This document shows positions 22,232-29,868 of a DNA stretch of 39,337 nucleotides, one piece after another. Source of the stretch: a virus. Where the stretch lies: positions 1 to 39,337 of the IMG/VR virus record IMGVR_UViG_3300002460_000081; one strand, written 5' to 3'. The position numbers and the translations under genes were made by a program. The notes under the pieces are model-generated. The model searched no databases and was not told the origin of the DNA. It was given only the letters and a program-made list of their open reading frames with translations. How positions within the stretch are numbered: position 1 is the first letter of the stretch; each line of letters begins with the position of its first letter.

Positions 22232-23268
22232 AGCAGGGTCCCCTGTTCGGCGGTTTCCTTCCAGGGCTCGAATTGGAGCCGCGCCTGCGCGAGCCGCTTG
22301 ACCGCGATTTCGCAATATTTCTCCTCGATCTCGATGCCGATGGCCTTCCGGCCAAGCTGCTTTGCCGCAACCAGCGTTGTCCCACTGCCCATGAAAGGAT
22401 CAAGCACGGTTTCTCCTTCATCGCTGTGGAGTCGCACGAAAAAGGCTTTCAATTCGACCGGCTTTTCAGTTGGATGATGCGTTATCTGTGGGATGATTTT
22501 TCCGAATCTTATCACGTTTGGAGTTGCCAATCCGCCATTCCACTTGCTCGTCTGGCTCACCAGCACACACTCCCAATTGCGCCGATAGTGCCAACCCATG
22601 CCTAAGCCGCCCTTGTCCCATACAACACACATCTTGAAACCGAGAATTTCGTCCATCCATAATGACCAGCGAGCGAATTGTGGATCGGGACCGCCGCCGC
22701 AGCAGCAGCAGCAGCAGCAGCCTTTATCCAATAGACGTTTCGATTGAGTGAAAAGCAAACGCACCAATTCGTTTGCCTCCGGCCCATCATTCGCAATAGG
22801 GCGGGCCGGGCCGCTTTCGCCACGCCCCAGAGCGGCTTCCCGTTTCGCTATCAGGTCACCGTCATTATTGTTATGGCCATACGGCGGGTCTGTCAGCACC
22901 AGGTCCACGCTCTTGTCCGGCAGCAGGGGGAGGATTTCGCGGCAATCCGCGCAATAGATTACAATGCCCGGCTCTTCGTAGTAAGGTTTTGGTAGACTGG
23001 CATCAGGCGTATGGGATCGCAACCCACTAGATTTTAGTGTGTCAGGGGAGCTTGGCTTCACTGAGGCCGCCTGTTGGCGTCTCGCTAACTTCCGCTCCCC
23101 TTCCCCACCTTTCAGAGTTTGGGACTTGGGCAAGACTTCGCTCTGAAAACCTTTTTTCTCTGGCGTTCGTGATTGCCCATGTCCCAACATATCTATCGCA
23201 GAGTGCGCTTTCCCTAAGAACTTGTCAAGGAAATTCTCAACTATTATTACCAGTACCAGCAGGCCCAT
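22228..23268 (-). CDS. N4-cytosine/N6-adenine DNA methyltransferase (beta class)
   Basis: 346 residues. TDPPYG (DPPY at 127-130) precedes FMGSGTT near residue 296, the beta-class order. The target-recognition region lies between. A run of seven Cys followed by three Gly (KGC7GGGPDPQFARW) is encoded by seven GCA repeats on the plus strand. The 90 residues before PYYEEPGIVIYCADC have no counterpart in typical family members, and no good SD precedes this ATG, so the true start may be internal. A lone methyltransferase probably protects phage DNA from restriction. Confidence 0.8.
   Translation of the reverse strand: MGLLVLVIIVENFLDKFLGKAHSAIDMLGHGQSRTPEKKGFQSEVLPKSQTLKGGEGERKLARRQQAASVKPSSPDTLKSSGLRSHTPDASLPKPYYEEPGIVIYCADCREILPLLPDKSVDLVLTDPPYGHNNNDGDLIAKREAALGRGESGPARPIANDGPEANELVRLLFTQSKRLLDKGCCCCCCCGGGPDPQFARWSLWMDEILGFKMCVVWDKGGLGMGWHYRRNWECVLVSQTSKWNGGLATPNVIRFGKIIPQITHHPTEKPVELKAFFVRLHSDEGETVLDPFMGSGTTLVAAKQLGRKAIGIEIEEKYCEIAVKRLAQARLQFEPWKETAEQGTLL
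22699..22719 (-). repeat. GCA trinucleotide repeat encoding poly-Cys
   Basis: Seven consecutive GCA triplets on the plus strand encode seven cysteines in the methyltransferase. Length changes here keep frame, so they would alter the poly-Cys loop without inactivating the gene. Confidence 0.85.
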
Positions 23269-23289
23269 TTACGGTACTAGGATGTGCCT

Positions 23290-23928
23290 TCATTGGTACG
23301 GTTGCTTAAAAACCGAGGCAATATGCCGTGCCAAGGTGAAGGGTATCCTGGCAATCATCGCGGACGCGTGCTTGCGAGCCGCGGAGTGGGAGCCGTGCTT
23401 CGCTATCTCGTTATCGAACCAGCTTGGGCCGGAACCGTGCTGCTTGACGCCTTCAATCCCAGCAATCGGCATCAGCGCTGGCACATCGCCCCAAAGGTAG
23501 AAGCTGCCAAAATGGGCCTTAGCTTTACCAACCCACGGTTGCGCGCCCTTCACGTTCTCAACGACCATCGGAATATGATGTCTTGCCGCTTCGCAGGCTT
23601 CCCGCTGAATCCGAAAGCAGGCGTCAAAGAGTTCGTTAGACGGGGGCGGTAATGACTTCGCCCGCTTCCAGGGCATTGCCCGGTAGCTGTATGCTTGGCA
23701 CGGCGGCGAAGCAACAATGACAGTGGCGTCCCTGAATTGGGAGCCGTGCAGGGTGCGAATATCTTGAAGGACTAACTCGCAACCATCCGGTCGCGGTATC
23801 TCGAACTTTCGGCTCATATCTTCCAAATCAAAGCCGATCACGCGGAAGCCCTCTGCGGCAAAGGCAGTGCCCCAGCCGAACAAGCCAGCGTACATATCAA
23901 TGCAAAGAGGCTTTTTTGAAAGTTCCAA
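23290..23928 (-). CDS. C5-cytosine DNA methyltransferase
   Basis: 212 residues. Motif I-like LFGWGTAF is near residues 16-23, VIGFDLED follows, then SPPCQAYSY with catalytic Cys77, and VVENV (122-126). The compact size with a short target domain matches small Dcm-type phage enzymes. The C-terminal end (SAARKHASAMIARIPFTLA) resembles the standard closing helix. With the beta-class enzyme it gives two methylation specificities. It overlaps the upstream nuclease gene by 32 bases. Confidence 0.85.
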   Translation of the reverse strand: MELSKKPLCIDMYAGLFGWGTAFAAEGFRVIGFDLEDMSRKFEIPRPDGCELVLQDIRTLHGSQFRDATVIVASPPCQAYSYRAMPWKRAKSLPPPSNELFDACFRIQREACEAARHHIPMVVENVKGAQPWVGKAKAHFGSFYLWGDVPALMPIAGIEGVKQHGSGPSWFDNEIAKHGSHSAARKHASAMIARIPFTLARHIASVFKQPYQ

Positions 23929-24448
23929 ATGCCGTTCTCTCCCGTTGTCTAATTGGTGGAGTGTTGAATGCTTTTGCTATTGACCACCCAGCGCTCAATC
24001 TATCCCGCAAAGACGACCTTGCTATACCGATCCGCTCAGCCCATTCAGGCATCGTTAAAGATTCTCCATTAAAATGCAAAAGCACATTGCGATGTTTCCA
24101 ATTCCGTGCTTGTTCTTTGGCAGTAGCCCAGCGGCAATTCTCCGGCTCATAATTACCATCGCCATTCGGAAACCTGTCGAGGGAATGATACCGGGATGGC
24201 TTCACTCCCATGTCTGCATAAAAAGACTCGAAAGAAAGCCACTTGGCACAGACAGATATGCCACGTCCACCATAAAGCAGATAATCCTTAAAGTTTCTAT
24301 TTCTGCATCTGGTTAGCATTCCGGCCCATGCCCGATATTCATTTGGCCGCGTTCTATAGGTTGGTCCGGTATGGTCATACTTCCTGAGATTTTCTCCGCG
24401 TTTCATGGCAGCAATCTTACCATACGCCACACGGGAATAAAAGGTCAA
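23897..24448 (-). CDS. HNH-like endonuclease with C-terminal HTH
   Basis: 183 residues. YRAWAGMLTRCRNRNFKDY, LYGGRGISVCAKW and DGNYEPENCRWATAKEQARN form the pattern of HNH-like or homing-endonuclease proteins in phages. The C-terminal MPEWAERIGIARSSLRDRL is a helix-turn-helix. It starts in a 4-base overlap with the recombinase stop. It could be a selfish element or a packaging or recombination nuclease; position between recombinase and methyltransferase does not settle this. Catalytic residues are not certain. Confidence 0.65.
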   Translation of the reverse strand: MTFYSRVAYGKIAAMKRGENLRKYDHTGPTYRTRPNEYRAWAGMLTRCRNRNFKDYLLYGGRGISVCAKWLSFESFYADMGVKPSRYHSLDRFPNGDGNYEPENCRWATAKEQARNWKHRNVLLHFNGESLTMPEWAERIGIARSSLRDRLSAGWSIAKAFNTPPIRQRERTAFGTFKKASLH

Positions 24449-25362
24449 TACACAACAAGTGCTTCATTACCCGATTCCCTGTTTTTCAGTTTTTCCATGA
24501 GGGCCACGATCCGGTCCCGGTGCTCCGGCATGAATCGCGCATAATGCATCTCCGCGATCCGCGGACTGATGCCCAGGAATCTAGCACAGTCGGCTATGCT
24601 CCCGCCCACTAGCAGGATTTCACTTGCCCTGGAATGCCGAAATCTATGGTTCTGCGCCCCTTTCACCCCGGAAAGTAGATAGACTTTCCGCAGAAGCACA
24701 CTCAGGTCGTTCAGGACATAAGCCGGCTTGCGCTGGCCGTCCTGGAAATAATACTCCCCCGCCCCCGGCAGGCAGTCAAGTGCCTGTATGACTACCGGGA
24801 CTGTGGGGTGCTCGATCTGCGCCCCAGTCTTGATCGTTTTCAGTCGCAGGAACCCGTCCGGACAGAAGGCGTCCCTGCGAAGCTCCGCAACGTCGGAGAT
24901 TCGCAGGGCGTGGTGGCGCATCACTAGAATGGCAGCTTTAGCCACCAGGCGGGCCGTGGCTGGCTTACCGATGTGGTCACAGGCTTGGAGTATGGCAATG
25001 TTCTCTTCCTGGCTGTAGGGGCGCTTATCGGGCGGCTGATACCGGGGAGCTTTCAGGTTCCGGGCCGGGGAAATTTGTATGAGCTCGTTTTCCTCACAGA
25101 AGCGGAAGAAGGTCTTGTAGGTCTTGACCCGCGTAATTGCGGTGTTCTGGGAGATCGGCAGCGAAGCCATGAACTGCGACAGGTGCAGCGCTTTCAAATC
25201 TCCCAGGTCCAGATGCTTGCTCGCGGTCCAGGCCGATAACTGCCCCAGAATCAAGCGATAGTGTCTGGCAGTAGAGGGCTTGACGTACTGAGCTTTCAGC
25301 GAGTCCAGCCACAGCGATTGGGCAGTTGCGATGTCCATTAGTTTGCGCGGTTGTGTGGCCAT
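24445..25362 (-). CDS. int: tyrosine recombinase / integrase
   Basis: 305 residues with GGAG 9 bases before ATG. The N-terminal SAM-like domain is followed by HALRISDVAELRRD (Arg154), HRFRHS (His239, Arg242) and EMHYARFM with nucleophile Tyr274. The position usually held by the second His/Trp (LGH) is LGI here. It is probably a XerC/phage-type integrase or resolvase. It sits inside the early operon, not next to a tRNA, so dimer resolution or site-specific lysogeny are both possible. Its first bases and SD are duplicated at 26033. Confidence 0.85.
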   Translation of the reverse strand: MATQPRKLMDIATAQSLWLDSLKAQYVKPSTARHYRLILGQLSAWTASKHLDLGDLKALHLSQFMASLPISQNTAITRVKTYKTFFRFCEENELIQISPARNLKAPRYQPPDKRPYSQEENIAILQACDHIGKPATARLVAKAAILVMRHHALRISDVAELRRDAFCPDGFLRLKTIKTGAQIEHPTVPVVIQALDCLPGAGEYYFQDGQRKPAYVLNDLSVLLRKVYLLSGVKGAQNHRFRHSRASEILLVGGSIADCARFLGISPRIAEMHYARFMPEHRDRIVALMEKLKNRESGNEALVVY

Positions 25363-25697
25363 GTTCCACTCCTATCGGTTTCGGCCTTGGCGATGGCGGC
25401 TTCCAGCTCCGCCAAGTCATCCATGGCGTTCTTGATCGCTTTGGGATGCGTTACATTGGGATCGCGTCCGGTTGCCAGGACAACCCAAACGTGGCAAGCC
25501 TTCGCCGCTGCCAGCAGGTCATCGTGGGCGTTGACGGCACTCACAATCATGCGAGCTACAGCCTTTTTCGACGGATGGAACCGGGCGACTTCATCTCCGT
25601 AGCTGTCGCTCACAGAAATAGATACGACGTGCTCACAGTCCAGTGGGTCCAGCCGGAGAACGATGCGCCACGGTCTCGGAATTGCTTTACCGCTCAC
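25338..25697 (-). CDS. hypothetical protein
   Basis: 119 residues from a GTG overlapping the previous stop (GTGA). The N-terminal half is beta-rich (WRIVLRLDPL, VVSISVSDSYGDEVARF). The C-terminal part, HDDLLAAAKACHVWVVLATG, resembles the next small protein's AAPDLL segment. It overlaps the integrase start by 25 bases. No function is assigned. Confidence 0.6.
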   Translation of the reverse strand: MSGKAIPRPWRIVLRLDPLDCEHVVSISVSDSYGDEVARFHPSKKAVARMIVSAVNAHDDLLAAAKACHVWVVLATGRDPNVTHPKAIKNAMDDLAELEAAIAKAETDRSGTWPHNRAN

Positions 25698-25897
25698 AGC
25701 CCACCCCCTTTGCCTTGGGTGGCCTCCGCTATAGCGATGGCGGCGCGGATGTCCTCGCGCATCGCAGAGCACGGGAACACAGCGTCAACCGGCTCCATGT
25801 CCAGGCGCGCGAGAATCAGTTTCAGTTGTGCCAGTAGGTCCGGCGCGGCGGCGATCAGGCGAGCGTTGGCGTAGCTACGTTCTGATTCGTTTTCCAT
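25694..25897 (-). CDS. small NARLIAAAPDLL-type protein
   Basis: 67 residues: MENESERSYANARLIAAAPD and an Ala-rich helical C-terminus (REDIRAAIAIAEATQ). The YANARLIAAAPDLLAQLK motif is common in small phage proteins of unknown function. It is preceded by AAAGGAGAAAG. It overlaps both neighbours. Confidence 0.6.
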   Translation of the reverse strand: MENESERSYANARLIAAAPDLLAQLKLILARLDMEPVDAVFPCSAMREDIRAAIAIAEATQGKGGGL

Positions 25898-26054
25898 TTC
25901 TTTCTCCTTTTCCGCCCGCGCGGGGCGGTGTATTCCAGCTTCTAGTCTTACACTTCCCGCAGGTCTGCGGGTGTTCCGATTCGCTCACAAACGTCCGGTT
26001 GCACCTCAAGCAGAGATGCTCCCAGTACGTCAGTTTACGCGGTTGTGTGGCCAT
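25875..26054 (-). CDS. zinc-ribbon protein sharing its start with the integrase
   Basis: 59 residues: MATQPRKLTYWEHLCLRCNR, C15-x2-C18, then C32-x2-C35 (CGKCKTRSW), a four-Cys zinc ribbon. The first eight residues and the SD are the same as in the integrase gene. The SD AGGAGG is 7 bases upstream. The 3' end overlaps the NARLIAAAPDLL-type gene. The shared start argues for a recombination event joining a common 5' end to unrelated bodies. Confidence 0.7.
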   Translation of the reverse strand: MATQPRKLTYWEHLCLRCNRTFVSESEHPQTCGKCKTRSWNTPPRAGGKGERNGKRIRT

Positions 26055-26153
26055 GTTTACCTCCTATCGTTTTGGGGGCGGCTTGCGTACCGCCCCGGCG
26101 GATCATCACTCCGCACGTTCGGCAGGCCGGGGAATCGGCCTGGCCCGAAGTCG

Positions 26154-26432
26154 CTAAAGTTTCCGGCCAATGGCGATTGCGGTTTTCCCGTAGCAATTCT
26201 CCGCAAAGGCTGCAAACCTTGGATTCTCACCAGGCGTCAGGGCTTGCGCCAAAGCCCGCTTGAAATGCAACCGAACCTTTCCGAGCATACGCGGATCGGT
26301 GCCGGCCTTCGACGCCAATTCGGACACCTGCCAGATGAGCCGCTCGCTATCCGCCAACCCGTCAAGTGCTTGGCCGTGGCGGATGTACTCCGCAACCTTG
26401 CCGATGGTGTCCTCTATACATTCCCGGCTCAT
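26154..26432 (-). CDS. hypothetical helical protein
   Basis: 92 residues from an ATG after GGAGG. MSRECIEDTIGKVAEYIRHG, LIWQVSELASKAGTDPRMLG and a basic helix KVRLHFKRALAQAL are helical and look compact. No domain is recognised. A 99-base gap follows before the next gene and includes a GGGGCGG...CCGCCCC hairpin (about 26077-26098). Confidence 0.55.
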   Translation of the reverse strand: MSRECIEDTIGKVAEYIRHGQALDGLADSERLIWQVSELASKAGTDPRMLGKVRLHFKRALAQALTPGENPRFAAFAENCYGKTAIAIGRKL

Positions 26433-26464
26433 GTTACGCCTCCAAAAGCTCCCGCCCGAAGTCG

Positions 26465-26560
26465 TTATACTTCCCGGTCGAGCGGGAAAATTGTCTGACC
26501 GTCCCAAGTCGAGCCGGGACACTCGACCAGTTCCTCTTCGATGCTTTTTAGTTTACCCAC
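26465..26560 (-). CDS. 31-codon small protein
   Basis: A GTG frame preceded by GGAGGGAAAGGAAA encodes VGKLKSIEEELVECPGSTWD and then an acidic or polar tail. A longer frame from 26707 covers the same region without an SD. Its own strong SD supports it, but it is short and could be chance. Confidence 0.4.
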   Translation of the reverse strand: MGKLKSIEEELVECPGSTWDGQTIFPLDREV

Positions 26561-26586
26561 TTTCCTTTCCCTCCATTCGATAGTGG

Positions 26587-27207
26587 TTAAGACTCCAACA
26601 GCAAGCTCTCTAGAGAATTGAGCGCGCCGCGAAGGTTGTTTCCGCAGTTCTTCAGGATGCGGGTGAAGTCGGGCGGAAACAGAGGTTGCGCCTTCAGTTT
26701 GACACACTCCTTGCGCCAGACTTCAGCTAGAAACCTGGAACCGCAGCCGTTCATCCCGTAATTGGAAAACTCGATTACCATGCAGCGGGACAGAAATCGA
26801 GTCTCCAACCCGGTTGTTTCATTGCAGGTGAAAATGAAAATTGTCTTGACAGGCATGGAGTCCAGTAAGCTCAGGAAAGCTATCTGGGCCCCATCGGTCA
26901 TCCTATCGGCCTCGTTCACGATATAGACCCGAAAGTTCCCCCAAGGCAGATATTGAGTATCACGCCATAGTTGCTCGACGGTTTTCTGATCGCACTTCCC
27001 GGAGGGAATTTGGACAATCTCGCAAGCCTGTGCACCTACAGCTTTGCCTATCGCTTCCGCCATCGCCGTCTTGCCCGTTCCAGGCTTCCCAACGAATAGA
27101 AACGATTGGGTTTGCGGATTTTCAAGCCAATTTCCAATCATTTTTTTCGGTTTTTCAAGTCCAACAAATTCAGACAGTTGCATGGGTTTGTACTTTTCAG
27201 TCAGCAT
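26587..27207 (-). CDS. clamp-loader-like AAA+ ATPase
   Basis: 206 residues. Walker A GKPGTGKT (40-47), Walker B-like VYIVNEAD with Asn98 in place of the first acidic residue (Glu99 kept), sensor-1-like TCNE (Asn129) and SRC (140-142), the clamp-loader signature. It resembles a single small RFC/DnaX-type subunit, much shorter than a full clamp-loader subunit. No sliding clamp or polymerase gene is visible, so it may act on host components. The substitution in Walker B needs to be kept in mind before calling it active. Confidence 0.7.
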   Translation of the reverse strand: MLTEKYKPMQLSEFVGLEKPKKMIGNWLENPQTQSFLFVGKPGTGKTAMAEAIGKAVGAQACEIVQIPSGKCDQKTVEQLWRDTQYLPWGNFRVYIVNEADRMTDGAQIAFLSLLDSMPVKTIFIFTCNETTGLETRFLSRCMVIEFSNYGMNGCGSRFLAEVWRKECVKLKAQPLFPPDFTRILKNCGNNLRGALNSLESLLLES

Positions 27208-27291
27208 TGTTTTTCCCTTCCCTTGATATGGGATTTTCGCTACGAGGGTAAACCCTCAAGCCCGGACTCCGCAGAATCCGGGGTTCAGGGC

Positions 27292-27999
27292 TCAGGCTTG
27301 CAATGAGCGCCGCCCGCCAGCTCCCAACCCTCCGCGTGGCAGCCCGACACTAGACCCGGCCCGGTGTCCGTCACCGTAGCCACTTGTCCGCCCGCCGATG
27401 GGGTGAGTTGTATTCTGCAAGTGGGGGAAATGGGACTTGACGGCCCTGGCAAGCTCTTTCCCTGTTACCACCATTAAGGCAGTGCATTTTTCCGACACTG
27501 CTTCCGCCGCTGCTTTCTCTTCCCGTAACCGGGCCAGAATCCGGGAAGTTGCGCCGAAACAAAATTCCCTCTGGTACAAAGCCCGGTTACTGAACACCTC
27601 CCGGCTGGCTTCCATAGCCAAACGCTCGATTTGAGGGGTAATGGATTCCAGAAGATAGCATACCACGGAGACATTGGAGGGTTTCCCGATAATGGAAACC
27701 CGGCTGGTGCCGGAATGCCTCACAGCAAAACAGAAGTTGTGTTTCGCTAAGCCGTTTAGCAGTATGGACTTCCAGGTCATGGTGAGCCTGTTGGTGTTTG
27801 GAATGGAGTATTCCGTTTTACCGTAGGCTTCCAGTTGCTCATCGCAATGGTTATCTACGTCGGTCATGCTCAGGTTGTGTTCCCGTAAAAGCTCCTGTAC
27901 TTTCGCCGCAGCCGCCGTTGCTTCTGCTTCACTGGGGTTGCTTCCAGCCAGGGCTTGTAGTTTTTTAATCTTAGAGAGTATCCCGTTTCCGTTTTCCAT
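27292..27999 (-). CDS. DUF2786-domain protein
   Basis: 235 residues, with an SD (GGAGGTGG) before the ATG. The first 45 residues (ILSKIKKLQALAGSNPSEAE, then ELLREHNLS) match the short DUF2786 helical domain. The rest is a beta-helical body (WKSILLNGLAKHNFCFAV, SIIGKPSNVSVVCYLLESI), and the C-terminus is Gly/Arg/Ser-rich. DUF2786 proteins occur in phages and near stress systems; the molecular role is unclear. Confidence 0.7.
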   Translation of the reverse strand: MENGNGILSKIKKLQALAGSNPSEAEATAAAAKVQELLREHNLSMTDVDNHCDEQLEAYGKTEYSIPNTNRLTMTWKSILLNGLAKHNFCFAVRHSGTSRVSIIGKPSNVSVVCYLLESITPQIERLAMEASREVFSNRALYQREFCFGATSRILARLREEKAAAEAVSEKCTALMVVTGKELARAVKSHFPHLQNTTHPIGGRTSGYGDGHRAGSSVGLPRGGLGAGGRRSLQA

Positions 28000-28000
28000 G

Positions 28001-28291
28001 TTAGGCCACCTCCGCTTCCAGCAGGGTGGCCTGGATAACCCCATAAACCTCTTTGGGGTTATGGTGAGCATGGTGGCGGAAAACCCCTCCGCAGTGTTGC
28101 CAAGCCGAACGCTTGCGATTCCAGATAAATCCCTCTGCTTTCAGGAAATCCCGAACGGCAGAGCTAGGAATGGAGTCAAAGGAAAGCCAGACCCAGACTC
28201 CTACAACCTCAGCACGTTCAAACAAAGCAGGTTGCGCTTCACGCATCCGCCTTAAAACCTCATCGGTCTTATTCATTCTGTTTTCGTTCAT
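28001..28291 (-). CDS. small protein, first gene of early operon
   Basis: 96 residues from an ATG after CGGAGGG. An N-terminal helix (TDEVLRRMREAQPALFERAE) is followed by VWLSFDSIPSSAVRDFLKAE, then GFIWNRKRSAWQHCGG and a His-rich FRHHAHH. The GFxW...AWQH pattern recurs in phage proteins of unknown function. It lies one base before the DUF2786 gene and is the promoter-proximal gene of the minus operon. Confidence 0.6.
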   Translation of the reverse strand: MNENRMNKTDEVLRRMREAQPALFERAEVVGVWVWLSFDSIPSSAVRDFLKAEGFIWNRKRSAWQHCGGVFRHHAHHNPKEVYGVIQATLLEAEVA

Positions 28292-28311
28292 TGTTTCCCT
28301 CCGTTTGATAT

Positions 28312-28458
28312 ACGGTTACGACACTACTACAGCAGCAATTGTGCTACCAAAGCAGCATTGTTGCAAACAAACCCATTTACGCTCCCACGGTAACTATCCG
28401 TGCATGGCTATATCACACACTTGCGCACTTCACCCAGCGTATTTTCACCCACGGTTAC
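28312..28458. promoter_or_regulatory. three ACGGTWAC boxes
   Basis: ACGGTTAC at 28312 and 28451 and ACGGTAAC at 28387, all in the same orientation. The 28387 copy lies within the inverted repeat CACGG-N7-CCGTG. Two of them extend to CCCACGGTWACTA. They flank the early minus-strand promoter, so they are candidate operators for a phage regulator. Confidence 0.5.
28338..28366 (-). promoter_or_regulatory. candidate early promoter
   Basis: On the minus strand, TTGCAA and CACAAT are separated by 17 bases, giving a sigma70-like promoter about 47 bases before the first ATG of the long operon. Each box matches consensus at four of six positions. Confidence 0.45.
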
Positions 28459-28528
28459 TAAATCCCGATAGTACCGCTGGGACTGAAAAATAGCGAGCAG
28501 ATTGACTCCCGTGCTACCCTATTGTGGT

Positions 28529-28795
28529 ATGCCAACCGTTTGCACTGCCCGCCGCAAACGCTCTAAGCTGCCATGCCGCAATCCGGCAGTCCTGGGTGCT
28601 AACGTCTGCCGATTTCACGGCGGTTCTGCTCCTCAAGTCAAGCGCAAAGCCAACCAGCGACTCGCCCAGGCTATGCTGCCAGATCTCACAGCATCCATGC
28701 AGCGCATCCTCTCCGGCCATCCCACAGCCGAGGATGTACGACGAGCTACACGCGCCCTACGACTCATTGCCTCTAGCCAGGAAAATCAGGGGTAA
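28529..28795 (+). CDS. CRxHGG zinc protein
   Basis: 88 residues. MPTVCTARRKRSKLPCRNPA, then GANVCRFHGGSAPQVK: a C-x10-C...C-x2-H motif found in small phage and bacterial proteins often near terminase or integrase genes. The C-terminal part is helical and basic (ANQRLAQAMLPDL). A TTG start at 28502 is possible. Transcribed divergently from the early operon. Nucleic-acid binding is inferred. Confidence 0.6.
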   Translation: MPTVCTARRKRSKLPCRNPAVLGANVCRFHGGSAPQVKRKANQRLAQAMLPDLTASMQRILSGHPTAEDVRRATRALRLIASSQENQG

Positions 28796-29249
28796 ATGGG
28801 GTGAAGGTGGGCGGTGTTTCGATACCCGACTGGGTAACAGGCCGAGGGCCAGGTCGGGTCGGTAATCTACCCTCGATATACCCCCGATCTACACCACAAT
28901 CTCCGTTTGAGTGTATGATAACACTGTATTTTCAATCACTTACAGCAAATAAAGTGTATTCGAGTGGAATACCATTACTCTCGCGTGTGCCCTCTGGCTT
29001 CGACCAGGCCGGGGTATGGGGCCACGTGGGGCCGCCCGGTTCCGTGGAGCGTATATGGGCTACGGGCGTTTATTTCCGATAGGTTGTGATGTGTGGGTGG
29101 GGATAACCTTAAAAAATCGCAGGAATTATTTTTATAGTTGGAATGTTTTTGGGCGAATTTCAGCTAACCACCTTAGCAATTCACGTTTTATCGTGAATCC
29201 GGGCTAGTTTGGCCCCGGTGTTGGCCTTTCGGCGGCAGGTCCGGTTGTT
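28796..29249. other. intergenic stretch without a supported gene
   Basis: No frame with a convincing start and SD was found. It contains a 16-base palindromic site AGTGT-ATGATA-ACACT at 28910-28925, a second AGTGTAT copy at 28952, and a GC-rich segment near 29016-29032. The rest is A/T-richer than coding DNA. It probably carries regulatory sites between the divergent operons. Confidence 0.5.
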
Positions 29250-29513
29250 TTAGATGCGCCCAAACACCAATTCACTGAATTTCCCTGGCAGTTGCACGGA
29301 CCCGAAAACCGGAGCACCGTAGGAAGTTGCAAGGCTCGGTGGCGGAGCTTGGCACATAGTGCGGTGATTGATTGCGATACAGGGTTGTTCAGTTACTTCC
29401 GGCAGGATAACCAACGCATCCCGAACCGTGCGCACCCACTGAAGGCTTGCGGCGTTTAGGTTCGGCTCAACTGATTGTGGGCTTGAAATGATTGCCTTTT
29501 GAACTTCCATCAT
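29250..29513 (-). CDS. hypothetical protein, possible regulator
   Basis: 87 residues from the ATG after GAGGCTGAGG. MMEVQKAIISSPQSVEPNLN, then SLQWVRTVRDALVIL and a beta-like end (VFGSVQLPGKFSELVFG). There is no HTH that I recognise. It is divergent to the small genes and promoters at 29631 and 29819, the position where lysis-lysogeny regulators often sit. Confidence 0.4.
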   Translation of the reverse strand: MMEVQKAIISSPQSVEPNLNAASLQWVRTVRDALVILPEVTEQPCIAINHRTMCQAPPPSLATSYGAPVFGSVQLPGKFSELVFGRI

Positions 29514-29630
29514 CCTCAGCCTCTCTTTAGCCATCCATCAATCCGTCAGGCTAAAGGGGGACGACCCATGCCGTCCCCGGCTAGATGACGAATTGTTGAA
29601 CTAAGAGCAGACTACCGGGCAAATTTCTCC

Positions 29631-29657
29631 TTGTCAAGAGTTTTTTTGTGCTATGGT
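29631..29657 (+). promoter_or_regulatory. candidate extended -10 promoter
   Basis: TTGTCA, 15 bases, then TATGGT preceded by TGC (extended -10). It drives the 36-codon gene at 29683, whose SD AGGAG lies about 13-14 bases downstream of the box. The short spacer is offset by the extended -10. Confidence 0.45.
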
Positions 29658-29682
29658 GGGGGCGAGGTATAGGAGTTTCTAA

Positions 29683-29793
29683 GTGGACAACTGCACCGAT
29701 ACGCCGGAAGCATTCAATGAATTGCTGGCCGGGGAACTGGCAGTTTTTCTGGAAGATTTGAAAACACCGGAAAAATTCTTCCAGCCAGCATAG
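29683..29793 (+). CDS. 36-residue acidic peptide
   Basis: GTG 7 bases after AGGAG. It encodes VDNCTDTPEAFNELLAGELA and then an acidic helix ending KFFQPA. A promoter lies immediately upstream. It could be a leader or anti-host peptide; no family is recognised. Confidence 0.5.
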   Translation: MDNCTDTPEAFNELLAGELAVFLEDLKTPEKFFQPA

Positions 29794-29818
29794 GGTTTGA
29801 GGTACGACAAAAAATGTC

Positions 29819-29847
29819 TTGACAGGACAAAATTTGCCTGTTATTGG
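29819..29847 (+). promoter_or_regulatory. candidate promoter with overlapping palindrome
   Basis: A consensus TTGACA is followed by a 17-base spacer and TATTGG. The spacer forms an imperfect palindrome (CAGGACAAAATTTGCCTG), suggesting a repressor site. It precedes the Trp-rich gene at 29869. Confidence 0.5.
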
Positions 29848-29868
29848 TTATCTTGAAAGGTACGTTTC

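Noticed and set aside
28801-29082. Plus-strand 93-codon frame after the HGG gene
   Set aside because: GTG start without SD, odd composition, no neighbour coupling.
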